From Larsenimonas rhizosphaerae (GTDB taxonomy: Bacteria > Pseudomonadota > Gammaproteobacteria > Pseudomonadales > Halomonadaceae): a DNA stretch of 64,000 nucleotides. The stretch's first letter is position 1. The number at the start of each line of letters is the position of its first letter. Of this stretch, positions 54,898 to 64,000 are shown in pieces. Where the stretch lies: contig NZ_JAMLJK010000001.1 in the NCBI RefSeq assembly GCF_023700005.1, positions 1,265,366 through 1,329,365 on the forward strand. The letters are read 5' to 3'. The position numbers and the translations under genes are program-made. The notes under the pieces were generated by a model. That model searched no databases. It saw only the letters and a list, made by a program, of their open reading frames with translations, and had not been told where the DNA came from.

Positions 54898-54914
54898 AAT
54901 GGTGAAATAAAGCG
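54898..54914. promoter_or_regulatory. FlhDC-box-like sequence between flgA and flgB
   Basis: AATGGTGAAATAAAGCG resembles the FlhD4C2 half-site AAYGSNNNAAATAGCG. A second, inverted half-site-like GGCTATTT (54939-54946) is 24 bases away instead of 10-12, so the match is partial. ACCATT-N7-AATGGT overlaps it. Confidence 0.35.
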
Positions 54915-55010
54915 CTATTAATGGCCTGTTCATCCGATGGCTATTTAAAAGGCTGAGATATTCTGCATCCTGGAAATCAAACTTTCGAATGACTCAATGG
55001 GTACGTCGTG

Positions 55011-55433
55011 ATGCTCGACAAACTTAATGATTCGCTCAACTACTTTCAACAGGCGCTTAACCTTCGGGCTCAGCGTCAGGAAGTGTTATCGGCCAATATC
55101 GCCAATGCCGACACCCCCGGATTTCAGGCGCGCGATTTCGATTTCAGCAAGGCACTTGAAAAGGCGGTAACCGAGAGTAGCCCCGCTGGTGGTGGTGGCC
55201 TTGCGATGGCAAGAACCTCCTCCGCGCATATCCCTGGACAGGGGGCGGGTGCCATGAGTAATCAGACGCTGGCTTACCGGATTCCGGCTCAGCCAAGTCT
55301 TGACGGCAATACCGTCGATATGGACATGGAGCGGGTCAACTTTGCCGAGAACGCCGTGCATTACCAGTCCGATCTTCAGATCCTCTCGAGCAAGATCAAG
55401 GGTTTAAAAGCTGCCATGCAGCCGGAGCGCTGA
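55011..55433 (+). CDS. flgB: Flagellar proximal rod protein FlgB
   Basis: First rod protein, binding near the MS ring. The 140-residue protein has the rod signature ANIANADTPGFQARDFDF and a C-terminal helix (VNFAENAVHYQSDLQILS). Start ATG at 55011; GTG at 55008 is also possible. It heads the flgB-to-flgJ operon, with flgC 3 bases on. Confidence 0.97.
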   Translation: MLDKLNDSLNYFQQALNLRAQRQEVLSANIANADTPGFQARDFDFSKALEKAVTESSPAGGGGLAMARTSSAHIPGQGAGAMSNQTLAYRIPAQPSLDGNTVDMDMERVNFAENAVHYQSDLQILSSKIKGLKAAMQPER

Positions 55434-55436
55434 TAA

Positions 55437-55841
55437 ATGAGCATGTTCAATGTATTCAACATCGCCGGTTCAGCGCTGACTGCCCAGTCCCAGCGCATGA
55501 ACACCACCGCCAGTAACCTGGCCAATGCCGACAGCGTGGCCGGGCCGGATGGTGAGCCTTACCGGGCCAAGCATGTCCGGTTCGAGCTGGATGCTGCCCC
55601 CGGGCAGGCCACTGGAGGCGTGCGCGTTACAGAAGTGCTGGAGGATCAATCGCCGTTTCGACTGGAGTTTGACCCCAAAAGCCCGATGGCTGATGACCAA
55701 GGATACGTTCGCAAGCCGAACGTCGACCCGGCAGCCGAGATGGTCAACATGATTTCGGCATCCAAGTCTTACCAGGCCAATGTCGAGGTGCTCAACACCA
55801 ACAAGTCGCTCATGCTCAAAACGTTGACGCTGGGCGAATAA
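55437..55841 (+). CDS. flgC: Flagellar proximal rod protein FlgC
   Basis: The 134-residue rod protein starts [20 protein letters not shown] after MS, then [11 protein letters not shown], and ends [21 protein letters not shown], typical of FlgC. ATG at 55437, co-transcribed with flgB and flgD. Confidence 0.98.
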   Translation: MSMFNVFNIAGSALTAQSQRMNTTASNLANADSVAGPDGEPYRAKHVRFELDAAPGQATGGVRVTEVLEDQSPFRLEFDPKSPMADDQGYVRKPNVDPAAEMVNMISASKSYQANVEVLNTNKSLMLKTLTLGE

Positions 55842-55854
55842 CAGGGAGTCTGTC

Positions 55855-56535
55855 ATGGCTATCAGTGCATCGGCGCTCAGCGCCATTAACGGTACCGCCA
55901 ACGCTTCCAGCAGCTCGCCCAGTGCGATGTCTTCCGATGCGGATGAGATGAAGGATCAGTTTCTGACGTTGCTGATTACACAGATGCAGAATCAGGATCC
56001 GCTGAATCCGATGGAAAACTCGGAAATGACGTCTCAGCTGGCTCAGATCAATACCGTCAGTGGTATTTCCGAGCTTAATGAAACGCTGGCGGCCATCACC
56101 AAACAGATCAATACCACCCAGCAGCTGCAGGCTACTGCCCTGGTTGACAAGGGAGTAATGGTGTCCGGTAACGACATTCTGGTGGGTGAAGATGGGGTGA
56201 TTACTCCATTCGGCATCTCTCTGGATGATCCGGCCAGCAATGTCACCGTGTCAATTCGGGACGCCGTAGGTAATACGGTGCGCACCTATGACATGGGTGC
56301 CATCGATGCCGGCACACAATCCTTCTACTGGGACGGCTCAATGGATGATGGGGGAGTTGCCGAGGCAGGCGCCGGTTACAAGTTCTCCATAGAGGCCAGT
56401 AACAGTGCAGGCAAGGTGCCTTCCACGGCGCTCGATTACGGCTTTGTTCGGGGGGTGAACACCATCAATGGTGAAACATCACTGGATATCGGCACCAGAG
56501 CCATTTCACTGGGTGATGTGTACCAGGTGCTTTAA
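55855..56535 (+). CDS. flgD: Hook capping protein FlgD
   Basis: Scaffold cap needed for hook polymerisation; lost when the hook is done. The 226-residue protein shows FLTLLITQMQNQDPLNPMENSEMTSQLAQ (in parts), and the Ig-like C-terminal region (VRTYDMGAIDAGTQSFYWDG). N-terminal Ser/Ala-rich tail is normal. The ribosome binding site is CAGGGAGT. Confidence 0.97.
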   Translation: MAISASALSAINGTANASSSSPSAMSSDADEMKDQFLTLLITQMQNQDPLNPMENSEMTSQLAQINTVSGISELNETLAAITKQINTTQQLQATALVDKGVMVSGNDILVGEDGVITPFGISLDDPASNVTVSIRDAVGNTVRTYDMGAIDAGTQSFYWDGSMDDGGVAEAGAGYKFSIEASNSAGKVPSTALDYGFVRGVNTINGETSLDIGTRAISLGDVYQVL

Positions 56536-56606
56536 GGCGTGCTTTTCAGGGGTTGTGCCCATGAGCGCGATCCTTCTATTCAAATGCATCACGAGGAATT
56601 GATCAC

Positions 56607-57800
56607 ATGTCATTTTCACAAGGCGTAAGCGGGCTTAATGCAGCCAACAGCAACCTGGACGTCATTGGTAACAACATCGCCAACTCGGCGACCGTTGGCT
56701 ACAAGTCCAGCCGTGCCGAATTTGCCGACATCTATGCTGGTGCCAAGGCGGGGCTGGGCGTCAAGGTCGCTGCAGTAACACAGAGCTTTGGCTCCGGGTC
56801 GATTGAAACAACCGGTCGCGATCTGGATCTGGCGATCAACGGAGAGGGGTTCTTCCGGTTCAATGACGGCTCACAGACGACCTATTCCCGTAATGGTCAG
56901 CTGACCATGACGTCTACCGGATTTCTGGCCAATGCATCCGGGTCATTCCTGACCGGTTATGCCGCGGGTCAGGGCACCGGGGGCGAGCCTGTTGCGTTAC
57001 AGGTGCCGACGGATGCTCTCGCCGCGAAGGCAACGACGCAGGCAGAAGCGGTATTGAACCTGGATGCCAGTAGTGCAGGTCTGGCCGCGGCCAACTTTGA
57101 ATCGGATGATGACCGGACCTATAGCTACTCCAATACCATGACGTCCTACGACTCCCAGGGCACGGCGCATGATATTGCCCTTTACTTTGCGAAGGATGAT
57201 ACAGCCGATAATACCTGGAATGTTTTTGCATCCATCGATGGTGCTGATGTCGATGCAACAACCGGGCAACAACAGACCCTGACGTTCAATAATAGTGGCG
57301 TGCTTACCACCAACACTCCACTGGCGTTCAGCTTTGATCTGGGAACTGCAGTAAACAACCTCGACTTTGAACTCGATTTTGATGGTACCACCCAGTTCGG
57401 CAGTGACTTCAACCTCACCACGCTGGATCAGGATGGTTATACCTCCGGTGCGCTGGTCGGCATCTCCATTGAGGAGAATGGCACCTTGACCGCGAGCTAC
57501 TCCAATGACCAGACCCAGGCGCTGGGGCAATTGGCGCTGGCCAACTTCCGTAACATGCAGGGTCTTGAATCCGTCGGTGATAATGGCTGGGTTGAAACCA
57601 CGGCCTCCGGTCAGCCGCTGCTGGGTACTGCCGGGAGTGGACAGCTGGGCAGCCTGATTGCCGGTGCCACTGAAGGTTCCAACGTGGATCTGTCTGCGCA
57701 GCTGGTCAACATGATCGTGGCACAGCGTAATTATCAGGCCAACGCCCAGACCATCAAGACTCAGGATCAGATCCTGCAGACTCTGGTCACGCTGCGCTAA
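56607..57800 (+). CDS. flgE: Flagellar hook protein FlgE
   Basis: Hook subunit. The 397-residue protein begins SFSQGVSGLNAANSNLDVIGNNIANSATVGYK (rod/hook signature), has the D1 and D2 beta domains (Asp- and Thr-rich, with many acidic residues, as expected of a halophile surface protein, an inference) and ends with NYQANAQTIKTQDQILQTL. 71 bases after flgD. Confidence 0.97.
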   Translation: MSFSQGVSGLNAANSNLDVIGNNIANSATVGYKSSRAEFADIYAGAKAGLGVKVAAVTQSFGSGSIETTGRDLDLAINGEGFFRFNDGSQTTYSRNGQLTMTSTGFLANASGSFLTGYAAGQGTGGEPVALQVPTDALAAKATTQAEAVLNLDASSAGLAAANFESDDDRTYSYSNTMTSYDSQGTAHDIALYFAKDDTADNTWNVFASIDGADVDATTGQQQTLTFNNSGVLTTNTPLAFSFDLGTAVNNLDFELDFDGTTQFGSDFNLTTLDQDGYTSGALVGISIEENGTLTASYSNDQTQALGQLALANFRNMQGLESVGDNGWVETTASGQPLLGTAGSGQLGSLIAGATEGSNVDLSAQLVNMIVAQRNYQANAQTIKTQDQILQTLVTLR

Positions 57801-57825
57801 TTATCACTAAACCGGGAGGACAGAC

Positions 57826-58584
57826 ATGGATCGGATGATTTATACCGCGCTCTCCGGCGCGCAACAAACCCTCGAGCGGCAGGCTGTTGTCGCCAACAAC
57901 CTGTCCAATGTCTCAACGACCGGTTTCAAATCGCAATTGTCTGCCTTTCGGGCCGTTCCCATTCAGGGGGACGGCCTGGCAACGCGCTCTGTGGTGGCAG
58001 ACACCACGCCGGGCGCTGACTATTCCGAAGGCATGATCGAGGAAACCGGCCGTTCTCTTGATGTGGCCATCGATGGGGACGGGTGGCTGGCGGTAGACGA
58101 TGGTAATGGGCGTGAAGTCTATACCCGTGATGGCCGGTTGCGAGTGGATGCCACCGGGCTTTTGATGTCCGGCGGAAAGCCGGTCATGGGCGAAGGCGGA
58201 CCTGTAGTACTTCCTCTTAATGCCTCCTTCTCCGTAGCTTCCGATGGCACGATTTCAGCCCTGGGTCTTGGGGATCAACCCAATACATTGGCCGAAGTAG
58301 GGCGTTTGAAGCTCGTTAATCCCGGCAACGAAATGATGAAAAGAGGCGATGATGGCCTCTTCAGGATGCAGGCTGATGCCAACGGCAATCCTGCACCGCC
58401 CAGACTGCCGGGAGATGATGGCGTCTCTCTTGTATCAGGCGCACTGGAGAGCAGTAACGTCAATGCTACTGAAGCCATGGTGGCCATGATCGATAACGCC
58501 CGTCGCTTCGAAATGAATATGCGCATGGTTGATACTGCTGACGAAAACGAACAGCGTGCCAACCAGTTGTTGTCACTGACTTGA
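57826..58584 (+). CDS. flgF: Flagellar rod protein FlgF
   Basis: Rod protein between FlgC and FlgG. The 252-residue protein starts MDRMIYTALSGAQQTLERQAVVANNLSNVST and has SLDVAIDGDGWLAV; the C-terminal helix ARRFEMNMRMVDTADENEQRANQLL is typical. The ribosome binding site is GGGAGGA. 12 bases before flgG. Confidence 0.97.
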   Translation: MDRMIYTALSGAQQTLERQAVVANNLSNVSTTGFKSQLSAFRAVPIQGDGLATRSVVADTTPGADYSEGMIEETGRSLDVAIDGDGWLAVDDGNGREVYTRDGRLRVDATGLLMSGGKPVMGEGGPVVLPLNASFSVASDGTISALGLGDQPNTLAEVGRLKLVNPGNEMMKRGDDGLFRMQADANGNPAPPRLPGDDGVSLVSGALESSNVNATEAMVAMIDNARRFEMNMRMVDTADENEQRANQLLSLT

Positions 58585-58596
58585 TGAGGTAACACG

Positions 58597-59379
58597 ATGA
58601 TTCGTTCTCTCTGGATCGCCAAGACCGGGCTGGATGCTCAGCAGACCAAGCTTGATGTGGTATCCAATAACCTGGCCAACGTCAGTACGACCGGTTTCAA
58701 GCGCTCCCGTGCTGCATTTGAAGATTTGCTTTATCAAAATGCCCGTCAGCCAGGGGCAATGACGTCTGTTCAGACCAATCTGCCTTCCGGTCTTCAGATT
58801 GGTACCGGCGTACAGCAGGTGGCTACAGAGCGCCTCCATACCCAGGGCAATCTGGAAGAAACCGGTAATGCCAAGGATATGGCCATCAATGGCGGTGGCT
58901 TTTTTACAGTACAGATGCCGGATGGCACCCTGGCTTACACTCGTGATGGCTCATTCGAACTTGACCAGAATGGCCAGCTGGTAACTTCCAGTGGTTTTCC
59001 AATTCAGCCGGCTATCGTCGTGCCGGCAAATGCCCTGTCAATCTCGGTGAGCCAGGATGGCATCGTGTCCGTGACTCAGCCTGGCGATTCACAGAGCAAT
59101 CAGATTGGTCAGATTCAGCTGACCACCTTCATCAATAATTCAGGCCTGCAAAGCATGGGGAATAACCTGTATGCCGAAACCACGGCATCAGGCGCTCCGA
59201 CTGACAGTATCCCGGGCAATAACGGGGCTGGTCTGATCGAGCAGAACTATCTCGAAACGTCCAACGTCAACGTGGTCGAGGAAATGGTCAACATGATTGC
59301 CACCCAGCGGGCCTACGAAATCAATTCCAAGGCCGTATCCACGTCTGACCAGATGCTTCAGCGTCTGACTCAGCTCTGA
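58597..59379 (+). CDS. flgG: Flagellar distal rod protein FlgG
   Basis: Distal rod subunit. The 260-residue protein begins [38 protein letters not shown], contains [19 protein letters not shown] and [21 protein letters not shown] at its end. All are hallmarks of FlgG. Length equals E. coli FlgG. Confidence 0.98.
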   Translation: MIRSLWIAKTGLDAQQTKLDVVSNNLANVSTTGFKRSRAAFEDLLYQNARQPGAMTSVQTNLPSGLQIGTGVQQVATERLHTQGNLEETGNAKDMAINGGGFFTVQMPDGTLAYTRDGSFELDQNGQLVTSSGFPIQPAIVVPANALSISVSQDGIVSVTQPGDSQSNQIGQIQLTTFINNSGLQSMGNNLYAETTASGAPTDSIPGNNGAGLIEQNYLETSNVNVVEEMVNMIATQRAYEINSKAVSTSDQMLQRLTQL

Positions 59380-59395
59380 CAACGGTAGTGCCGGC

Positions 59396-60091
59396 ATGAT
59401 GACACAGGGCAGGCAGGGGCGAGATATCTTCAAGACGGTTGTTGTGGTGTGCATGGCGCTTTCCATGACGGCCTGCGCCTATATTCCTCGTCAGAATATT
59501 GTTCAGGGGCCAACCACCTCACCGCCTCAGCCCGCTCCGGTAGCGGTAGCCAATGGCTCCATTTACCAGGCCAATTATGTTCGTCCTCTGTTTGAAGATC
59601 GTCGGCCCCGTGGCATTGGTGACATCCTGACGATTGAATTGAATGAAGATGTCAGTGCGACCAAGAGTTCGGCAGCCAATGCCAGTCGGAATGGATCCGC
59701 CACGCTGGGTATCACTACCGTTCCGCGAATTACCGGCGGGCTGGTGACTCCGGATCAGAATATGGACATGAGTGGCGGGTCTGATTTCAACGGCTCGGGT
59801 GGCGCCAGCGCAGCCAATACCTTTGTCGGCACCATTACCGTGACTGTCATGGATGTACTGCCCAACGGCAATCTGCGAGTGGCCGGCGAGAAGCAGATCG
59901 GCATCAATCAGGGCGCTGAATACATTCGCTTTTCCGGGGTGGTCAATCCGGCATTTATTACCACTGCCAATACGATTGAATCCACTCAGGTCGCGGATGC
60001 CCGTCTTGAGTACTACGGCGATGGATACATTGATGAAGCACAGCGGATGGGTTGGCTGCAGCGCTTCTTTCTTAATATCTCACCCTTTTAG
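59396..60091 (+). CDS. flgH: Flagellar L-ring lipoprotein FlgH
   Basis: Outer-membrane ring lipoprotein. The 231-residue protein has a signal peptide and lipobox SMTA-C27, then [19 protein letters not shown], the acidic and Gly/Ser-rich middle and [26 protein letters not shown] at the C-terminus. ATG codons at 59396 and 59399 are both possible. Confidence 0.97.
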   Translation: MMTQGRQGRDIFKTVVVVCMALSMTACAYIPRQNIVQGPTTSPPQPAPVAVANGSIYQANYVRPLFEDRRPRGIGDILTIELNEDVSATKSSAANASRNGSATLGITTVPRITGGLVTPDQNMDMSGGSDFNGSGGASAANTFVGTITVTVMDVLPNGNLRVAGEKQIGINQGAEYIRFSGVVNPAFITTANTIESTQVADARLEYYGDGYIDEAQRMGWLQRFFLNISPF

Positions 60092-60108
60092 TCAAACGCG
60101 GGTATCAC

Positions 60109-61227
60109 ATGATGATGACCACATTGAATCGATGGCTGTCTGTACTGATGAGTGCCTTGCTGCTCACATGTTCCGGCGCGGCGAGCGCGGCACCCCTCAA
60201 GGATATTGCCACCATCGCTGGTGTTCGTGAAAACCCTATCATTGGTTACGGACTGGTCGTCGGTCTCGATAATTCCGGTGATCAGACAACACAGGCGCCC
60301 TTTACCGGTCAGGCGCTGCGCAACATGCTGTCGCAGCTCGGCATCACGGTACCCACAGGCAGCAACATGCAGCTTAAAAACGTGGCGGCGGTCATGGTAA
60401 CGGCCAAGCTGCCACCCTTTGCAAGCCCGGGCCAGGCTGTTGATGTCGTGGTGTCCTCAGTGGGTAATGCCAAGAGCCTGCGCGGCGGTACGTTGTTGAT
60501 GACCCCCCTCAAGGGAGCTGATGGACAGGTGTATGCGCTTGCCCAGGGGAACGTACTGATCGGCGGGGCCGGCGCTTCAGCAGGTGGCTCCAGTATTGCG
60601 GTCAATCAGTTGTCTGCAGGACGTGTCGTCGATGGCGCGATCATCGAACGGAGCGTGCCTCTGGATCTGGCTACGGATGGGCGGATGACGCTTGAGCTCA
60701 AGGATGCCGATTTCAATACGGCGCTTGATACCATGAATTCGATCAATCGAAGCTTTGGCAGGCCGATTGCACGGGCACTTAACTCACGTACGATCGAGCT
60801 GAGGGCACCGATTGAAAAATCAGCGCAGGTCGCCTTTCTGGCCCAGATTCAGCGGGTGGATGTGGGCACCGGGGCGCCGTCACCCAAGGTGGTCATCAAT
60901 CAGCGTACCGGATCGGTCGTCATGAATGGCACCGTGACGCTTAGTCAGGCGGCAGTAGCCCACGGCAACCTGTCCGTAGTAATCGATAACAATCCGATTG
61001 TGTCCCAGCCCAATGCGCTGGCCGGTGGCAATACGGCCGTGGTGCCGAATGCCGATGTCTCCCTGCAGGAAGGGGATGGCTCGCTGCAGGTGATCAACGC
61101 CAGTGCCCGTCTGTCGGATGTGGTCAATGCTCTTAATGCTCTGGGGGCGACACCGACGGATCTGATGTCGATCCTTCAGGCACTGAAAACGTCTGGTGCC
61201 CTTCATGCTGAACTGGATGTGATATAG
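60109..61227 (+). CDS. flgI: Flagellar P-ring protein FlgI
   Basis: Periplasmic ring around the rod at the peptidoglycan. The 372-residue protein has a signal peptide (cleavage after ASA), then [29 protein letters not shown] in pieces, [27 protein letters not shown] and [27 protein letters not shown]. Three Met codons in a row start the frame at 60109. Confidence 0.98.
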   Translation: MMMTTLNRWLSVLMSALLLTCSGAASAAPLKDIATIAGVRENPIIGYGLVVGLDNSGDQTTQAPFTGQALRNMLSQLGITVPTGSNMQLKNVAAVMVTAKLPPFASPGQAVDVVVSSVGNAKSLRGGTLLMTPLKGADGQVYALAQGNVLIGGAGASAGGSSIAVNQLSAGRVVDGAIIERSVPLDLATDGRMTLELKDADFNTALDTMNSINRSFGRPIARALNSRTIELRAPIEKSAQVAFLAQIQRVDVGTGAPSPKVVINQRTGSVVMNGTVTLSQAAVAHGNLSVVIDNNPIVSQPNALAGGNTAVVPNADVSLQEGDGSLQVINASARLSDVVNALNALGATPTDLMSILQALKTSGALHAELDVI

Positions 61228-61235
61228 GAGGCCTT

Positions 61236-62342
61236 ATGGATTTATCCTCTAAATTTGCACTTGATGTTCAGGGGGTATCCCGGCTCAAGTTCACGGCTCG
61301 ACAGGATCAGCAGGAAGGCCTGAAGCAGACTGCCAGACAATTTGAAGCCATGTTGATGCAGATGATGCTGAAAGGCATGCGTGACACGGTGCCTGAAAGC
61401 GGTCTTCTGGGTAGCAATCAAACCAAAATGTATCAGTCCATGATGGATCAACAATGGGCGCAGACCATGTCCGGCCAGGGCATCGGCATTGCGGACATGC
61501 TGATCAAGCAGCTGGGCGGCAAGGATGTGCCTGCGGTCAATGATGCGAGTCCTGAGGCGCTGCATGCCAGCCAGCCCCTGGTGGCGGGCATCCCGGTAGG
61601 TACACCTGGCGAGCTCAAGCAGGAATGGATACGTGATAACCGGCAGGCACGGGATACCACGTCATCCGGTGACTGGTTCAAGGCGCAGGTACTTGTGGCC
61701 GAGCAGGCGGAGACGCGCGTTGTTACTCCTGCGCGCTCTGCTGACGCCTCATCACTTCCCACGCATGTTCAGGCCTTCATTGACAAGGTTGGCGCTGCAG
61801 CCGAGCGCATCAGTGCGGTAGCCGGTGTCTCGAGTCGTCTGATCGTGGCGCAGGCAGCCCTTGAAACCGGCTGGGGGCGGCATGAAATTGCCGCGGCCGA
61901 TGGCAGCAAAAGCCATAACCTGTTCAATATCAAGGCGACCTCGGGCTGGCAGGGAGAGCGAGCCGATGTAATGACGACCGAATATGCCGGGAAGGAAGCC
62001 TACCGGATGAAAGATGGATTCAGGGTCTATCATTCCTATGAGCAATCCTTTCAGGATTACGCACGTCTTCTGACGGAAAACAGCCGTTACGATGGCGTGG
62101 TGGCTGCTGAAAGTGATGAAGCTGCTGCATGGCAGCTTCAAAATAGTGGCTACGCTACGGATCCGCAGTATGCACGTAAGCTCATTTCCATCATGTCGCA
62201 GCTTCCAGAGCACCTGGGGAAGGCTGTCGCATCATCAGGGAGTGTCAGTGAGCCTTCCGCCAGTGGTCGCCTGACGGGCGCCTCATCGGATGACCGCCTT
62301 GCTCGCTATACCCTTGATCAAACTCCCTCCCGCATTTTCTGA
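61236..62342 (+). CDS. flgJ: Rod-cap muramidase FlgJ
   Basis: Bifunctional: rod-binding N-domain (about 1-100, RQFEAMLMQMMLKGMRDTVPE) and a C-terminal glucosaminidase domain that opens the peptidoglycan (about 175-330, AALETGWGRHEI with the catalytic Glu, NLFNIKA, GFRVYHSYEQSFQDYA). The 368-residue length is a bit longer than E. coli FlgJ (313) because of a longer linker. Starts 8 bases after flgI. Confidence 0.97.
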   Translation: MDLSSKFALDVQGVSRLKFTARQDQQEGLKQTARQFEAMLMQMMLKGMRDTVPESGLLGSNQTKMYQSMMDQQWAQTMSGQGIGIADMLIKQLGGKDVPAVNDASPEALHASQPLVAGIPVGTPGELKQEWIRDNRQARDTTSSGDWFKAQVLVAEQAETRVVTPARSADASSLPTHVQAFIDKVGAAAERISAVAGVSSRLIVAQAALETGWGRHEIAAADGSKSHNLFNIKATSGWQGERADVMTTEYAGKEAYRMKDGFRVYHSYEQSFQDYARLLTENSRYDGVVAAESDEAAAWQLQNSGYATDPQYARKLISIMSQLPEHLGKAVASSGSVSEPSASGRLTGASSDDRLARYTLDQTPSRIF

Positions 62343-62346
62343 TCAT

Positions 62347-62371
62347 GTGAAGCCCATTCGGGCTTCACTTT
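62347..62371 (+). terminator. Hairpin between flgJ and flgK
   Basis: GTGAAGCCC, ATTC loop, GGGCTTCAC, then TTTA. A 9-bp stem likely to end most flgB-J transcripts. Confidence 0.62.
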
Positions 62372-62390
62372 ATGGCAAGGCCGCCGTTAA
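62364..62390 (+). promoter_or_regulatory. Candidate FliA (sigma-28) promoter of flgK
   Basis: TTCACTTT (62364-62371), 11-base spacer, GCCGTTAA (62383-62390; 7 of 8 against GCCGATAA). 49 bases before flgK; its -35 shares bases with the preceding hairpin. Confidence 0.6.
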
Positions 62391-62439
62391 CAAGTTTCAG
62401 AGTAATTACTGACGCCCACCGGGCTATTCGGGGAAAACT

Positions 62440-64000
62440 ATGGCAAATCTGATCAATATCGGTCTGTCGGGTCTCAGGGCCTCTCAGGCCGCACTGAATA
62501 CCACCAGCAACAACATCAGTAATTCCGACACCGAAGGCTATAACCGTCAGATTGTCAACCTGAAGCAGTTGCCGGGATCCTCCAGCGCAGAAGGTTACTT
62601 TGGCAATGGTGTCAACGTTCAGGGAATTGCCCGCCAGTATGAAGGGTACATTTCGACGCAGCTCAATGAGGCCAAAAGTGAGCAGGGAGCGTATAACACC
62701 CAGCTGACGCAGATGTCGCAGATCGATAATGTACTGGCCAATGATGAATCAGGCCTGTCGACCATGATGGCCAATTTCTTTTCGAGCTTGCAGAGTTTGT
62801 CCAATACGCCGACAGACCCTGCTGTACGCGAGACCCTGCTGGGTAATGCCCAGAGCATGGTGGCGCAGTTCAATTCGGTGTCCAATTATCTTGGCGATAT
62901 GGAAACCGGTGTCGAAAGCCAGCTTGATGATGCGGTCAGTCAGATCAACAGTTATACCGATCAGATTTCCAACCTTAACAAGCAAATTACACTGACCACT
63001 GCACGTACGGGTGAGGCTCCCAACGATCTGCTGGATCAGCGAGACCTGTTCGTTTCAAAGCTCAGTGAGCTGACGTCAGTGGATGTCATCGAACAAAACG
63101 GCAAATACAATGTGTCGTTGCCTACCGGTCAGTCACTGGTGTTGGGCGAAAAGAGCTTCAAGATGGCCGTTGAGGATTCAGACGAGGATCCGACCAGAAA
63201 AACGCTGGCCCTGGTCAACAGCAGTGGCAACAGCGTTGAACTGAATGAAAAGCGTCTTGATGGTGGTGTCATCGGGGGGCTTCTGGGGTTCAGAAATGAA
63301 GGTCTGACTGATGCACAGGGCCGGCTTGGCCAGATTGCAGTAGCGCTTGGGGGGGCTCTCAACGAGCAGCACGAAGCTGGTTTTGACCTCAACGGTGATG
63401 CCGGAAAGGCCCTGTTTACGTTTGATGAACCCTCTTCCTATTCCAATGCCAACAATGACGGTACAGCTACGCTATCGACCACTTTCAGCGGCGATTACAG
63501 TGAAGTGAAAGCCAGCAATTACACCGTGACCTATGACGGTGGCGATTACATGGTGACGCGCGACAGCGACAATAGCACTACCACCTTTTCAGCGGCATCA
63601 TTACCGAATAATGCCGATGGTGATCCAGTGATGACCCTGGATGGCCTGAACATTGCCGTCAGTGGTACGCCCCAGGATGGGGATTCCTTTGTGGTCAAGC
63701 CAACGGAAAATGCCGGACGATCGCTCGCGCTGGCACTGAGCGATGCCGCCGAGCTGGCAGCGGCCGGTTCCAGCGGCAGCCTGGGTGACAATACCAATGC
63801 GCAGGCGATGGCAGACTTGCAGGGCGGTCTTACGGTAGGTGGTACCACCTCCTTCAGTGGGGCCTATGCGCAGCTAGTCAGTAACGCAGGTACTGAAACG
63901 GCGGCGTTGAAGGTCAAAAGCAGTGCTCAGGACAGCGTGGTCAATCAGATCAGTACCGCTCAACAATCCGTATCCGGGGTTAACCTGGAGGAAGAAGCGG
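62440..64000 (+). CDS. flgK: Hook-filament junction protein FlgK (3' end outside window)
   Basis: First hook-associated protein (HAP1). An open frame from ATG at 62440 (after CGGGGAAA) runs to the window edge without a stop, 520 codons. It begins MANLINIGLSGLRASQAALN, then TTSNNISNSDTEGYNRQI, and includes NDLLDQRDLFVSKLSEL, as in FlgK. The missing end carries the C-terminal helix. A FliA-type promoter and a hairpin separate it from flgJ, as in enterics where flgKL is a late operon. Confidence 0.96.
   Translation, partial: MANLINIGLSGLRASQAALNTTSNNISNSDTEGYNRQIVNLKQLPGSSSAEGYFGNGVNVQGIARQYEGYISTQLNEAKSEQGAYNTQLTQMSQIDNVLANDESGLSTMMANFFSSLQSLSNTPTDPAVRETLLGNAQSMVAQFNSVSNYLGDMETGVESQLDDAVSQINSYTDQISNLNKQITLTTARTGEAPNDLLDQRDLFVSKLSELTSVDVIEQNGKYNVSLPTGQSLVLGEKSFKMAVEDSDEDPTRKTLALVNSSGNSVELNEKRLDGGVIGGLLGFRNEGLTDAQGRLGQIAVALGGALNEQHEAGFDLNGDAGKALFTFDEPSSYSNANNDGTATLSTTFSGDYSEVKASNYTVTYDGGDYMVTRDSDNSTTTFSAASLPNNADGDPVMTLDGLNIAVSGTPQDGDSFVVKPTENAGRSLALALSDAAELAAAGSSGSLGDNTNAQAMADLQGGLTVGGTTSFSGAYAQLVSNAGTETAALKVKSSAQDSVVNQISTAQQSVSGVNLEEEA

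Noticed and set aside
1-64000. Mobile elements, CRISPR arrays, prophage
   Set aside because: No transposase, integrase, spaced direct repeats or phage genes were seen; gene order looks like conserved core throughout.

Overview
The window is a contiguous, gene-dense chromosomal segment of a motile gammaproteobacterium. The miaE, lpxH-ppiB, glnS-cysS, folD, Pro-Arg-His tRNA, tig-clpP-clpX-lon-hupB-ppiD blocks, followed by queuosine genes, a TRAP/5-oxoprolinase locus and a motAB-che-flh-flg superlocus, are most like a halophile of the family Halomonadaceae. That assignment is inferred from gene content and order only; the genus cannot be fixed from the sequence alone. I see no insertion sequence, prophage, integrase, CRISPR array or obvious base-composition break.

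Layout. (1) 1-5334: 5' end of acnB (minus), tRNA hydroxylase miaE, and a very large 1298-residue multidomain regulator. (2) 5385-10860: lpxH and ppiB (minus), glnS-cysS (plus), folD (minus). (3) 11034-11359: tRNA-Pro, tRNA-Arg and tRNA-His with a stringent-type promoter and a terminator. (4) 11611-20041: trigger factor, ClpP, ClpX, Lon, HU-beta and PpiD, a protein-folding and proteolysis block in which lon has a heat-shock-type promoter. (5) 20125-25016: an NADP-dependent reductase, a Cys-cluster protein, a mechanosensitive channel and the preQ0 pathway genes queC-queE-queD. (6) 25157-31159: a TRAP transporter operon ending in a MarR-like regulator, divergent from pxpABC (5-oxoprolinase) across a shared operator-like palindrome; together these look like a pyroglutamate uptake and use module. 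(7) 31211-36118: a CBS protein, an unknown protein, two small lipoproteins, and eutBC (ethanolamine ammonia-lyase). (8) 36227-64000: motA, motB, a lone CheY-like regulator, cheA, cheW, an Aer-like receptor, cheR, cheD, cheB, cheY, cheZ, flhB, flhA, flhF, flhE, then flgN-flgM and flgA (minus) and flgBCDEFGHIJK (plus; flgK runs off the end).

How the parts work together. The last 28 kb encodes a complete chemotaxis signalling pathway, the stator, part of the export gate and the rod-hook-basal-body structure. Its order is strikingly enterobacterial (cheA-W-receptor-R-B-Y-Z-flhBA-flhE; flgNMA divergent from flgB-K), but it also carries CheD and FlhF, which are not part of the E. coli set. FlhF has about 350 extra C-terminal residues. 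FliA (sigma-28)-type promoters can be read before flgM and flgK and less clearly before motA.

The observations I consider most worth following are the giant regulator with a decayed cyclase-like domain, the long FlhF sitting next to FlhE, the TRAP/pxp operator region, the two-domain QueD with one dead half, and the receptor that combines an Aer-type PAS domain with a periplasmic sensor.
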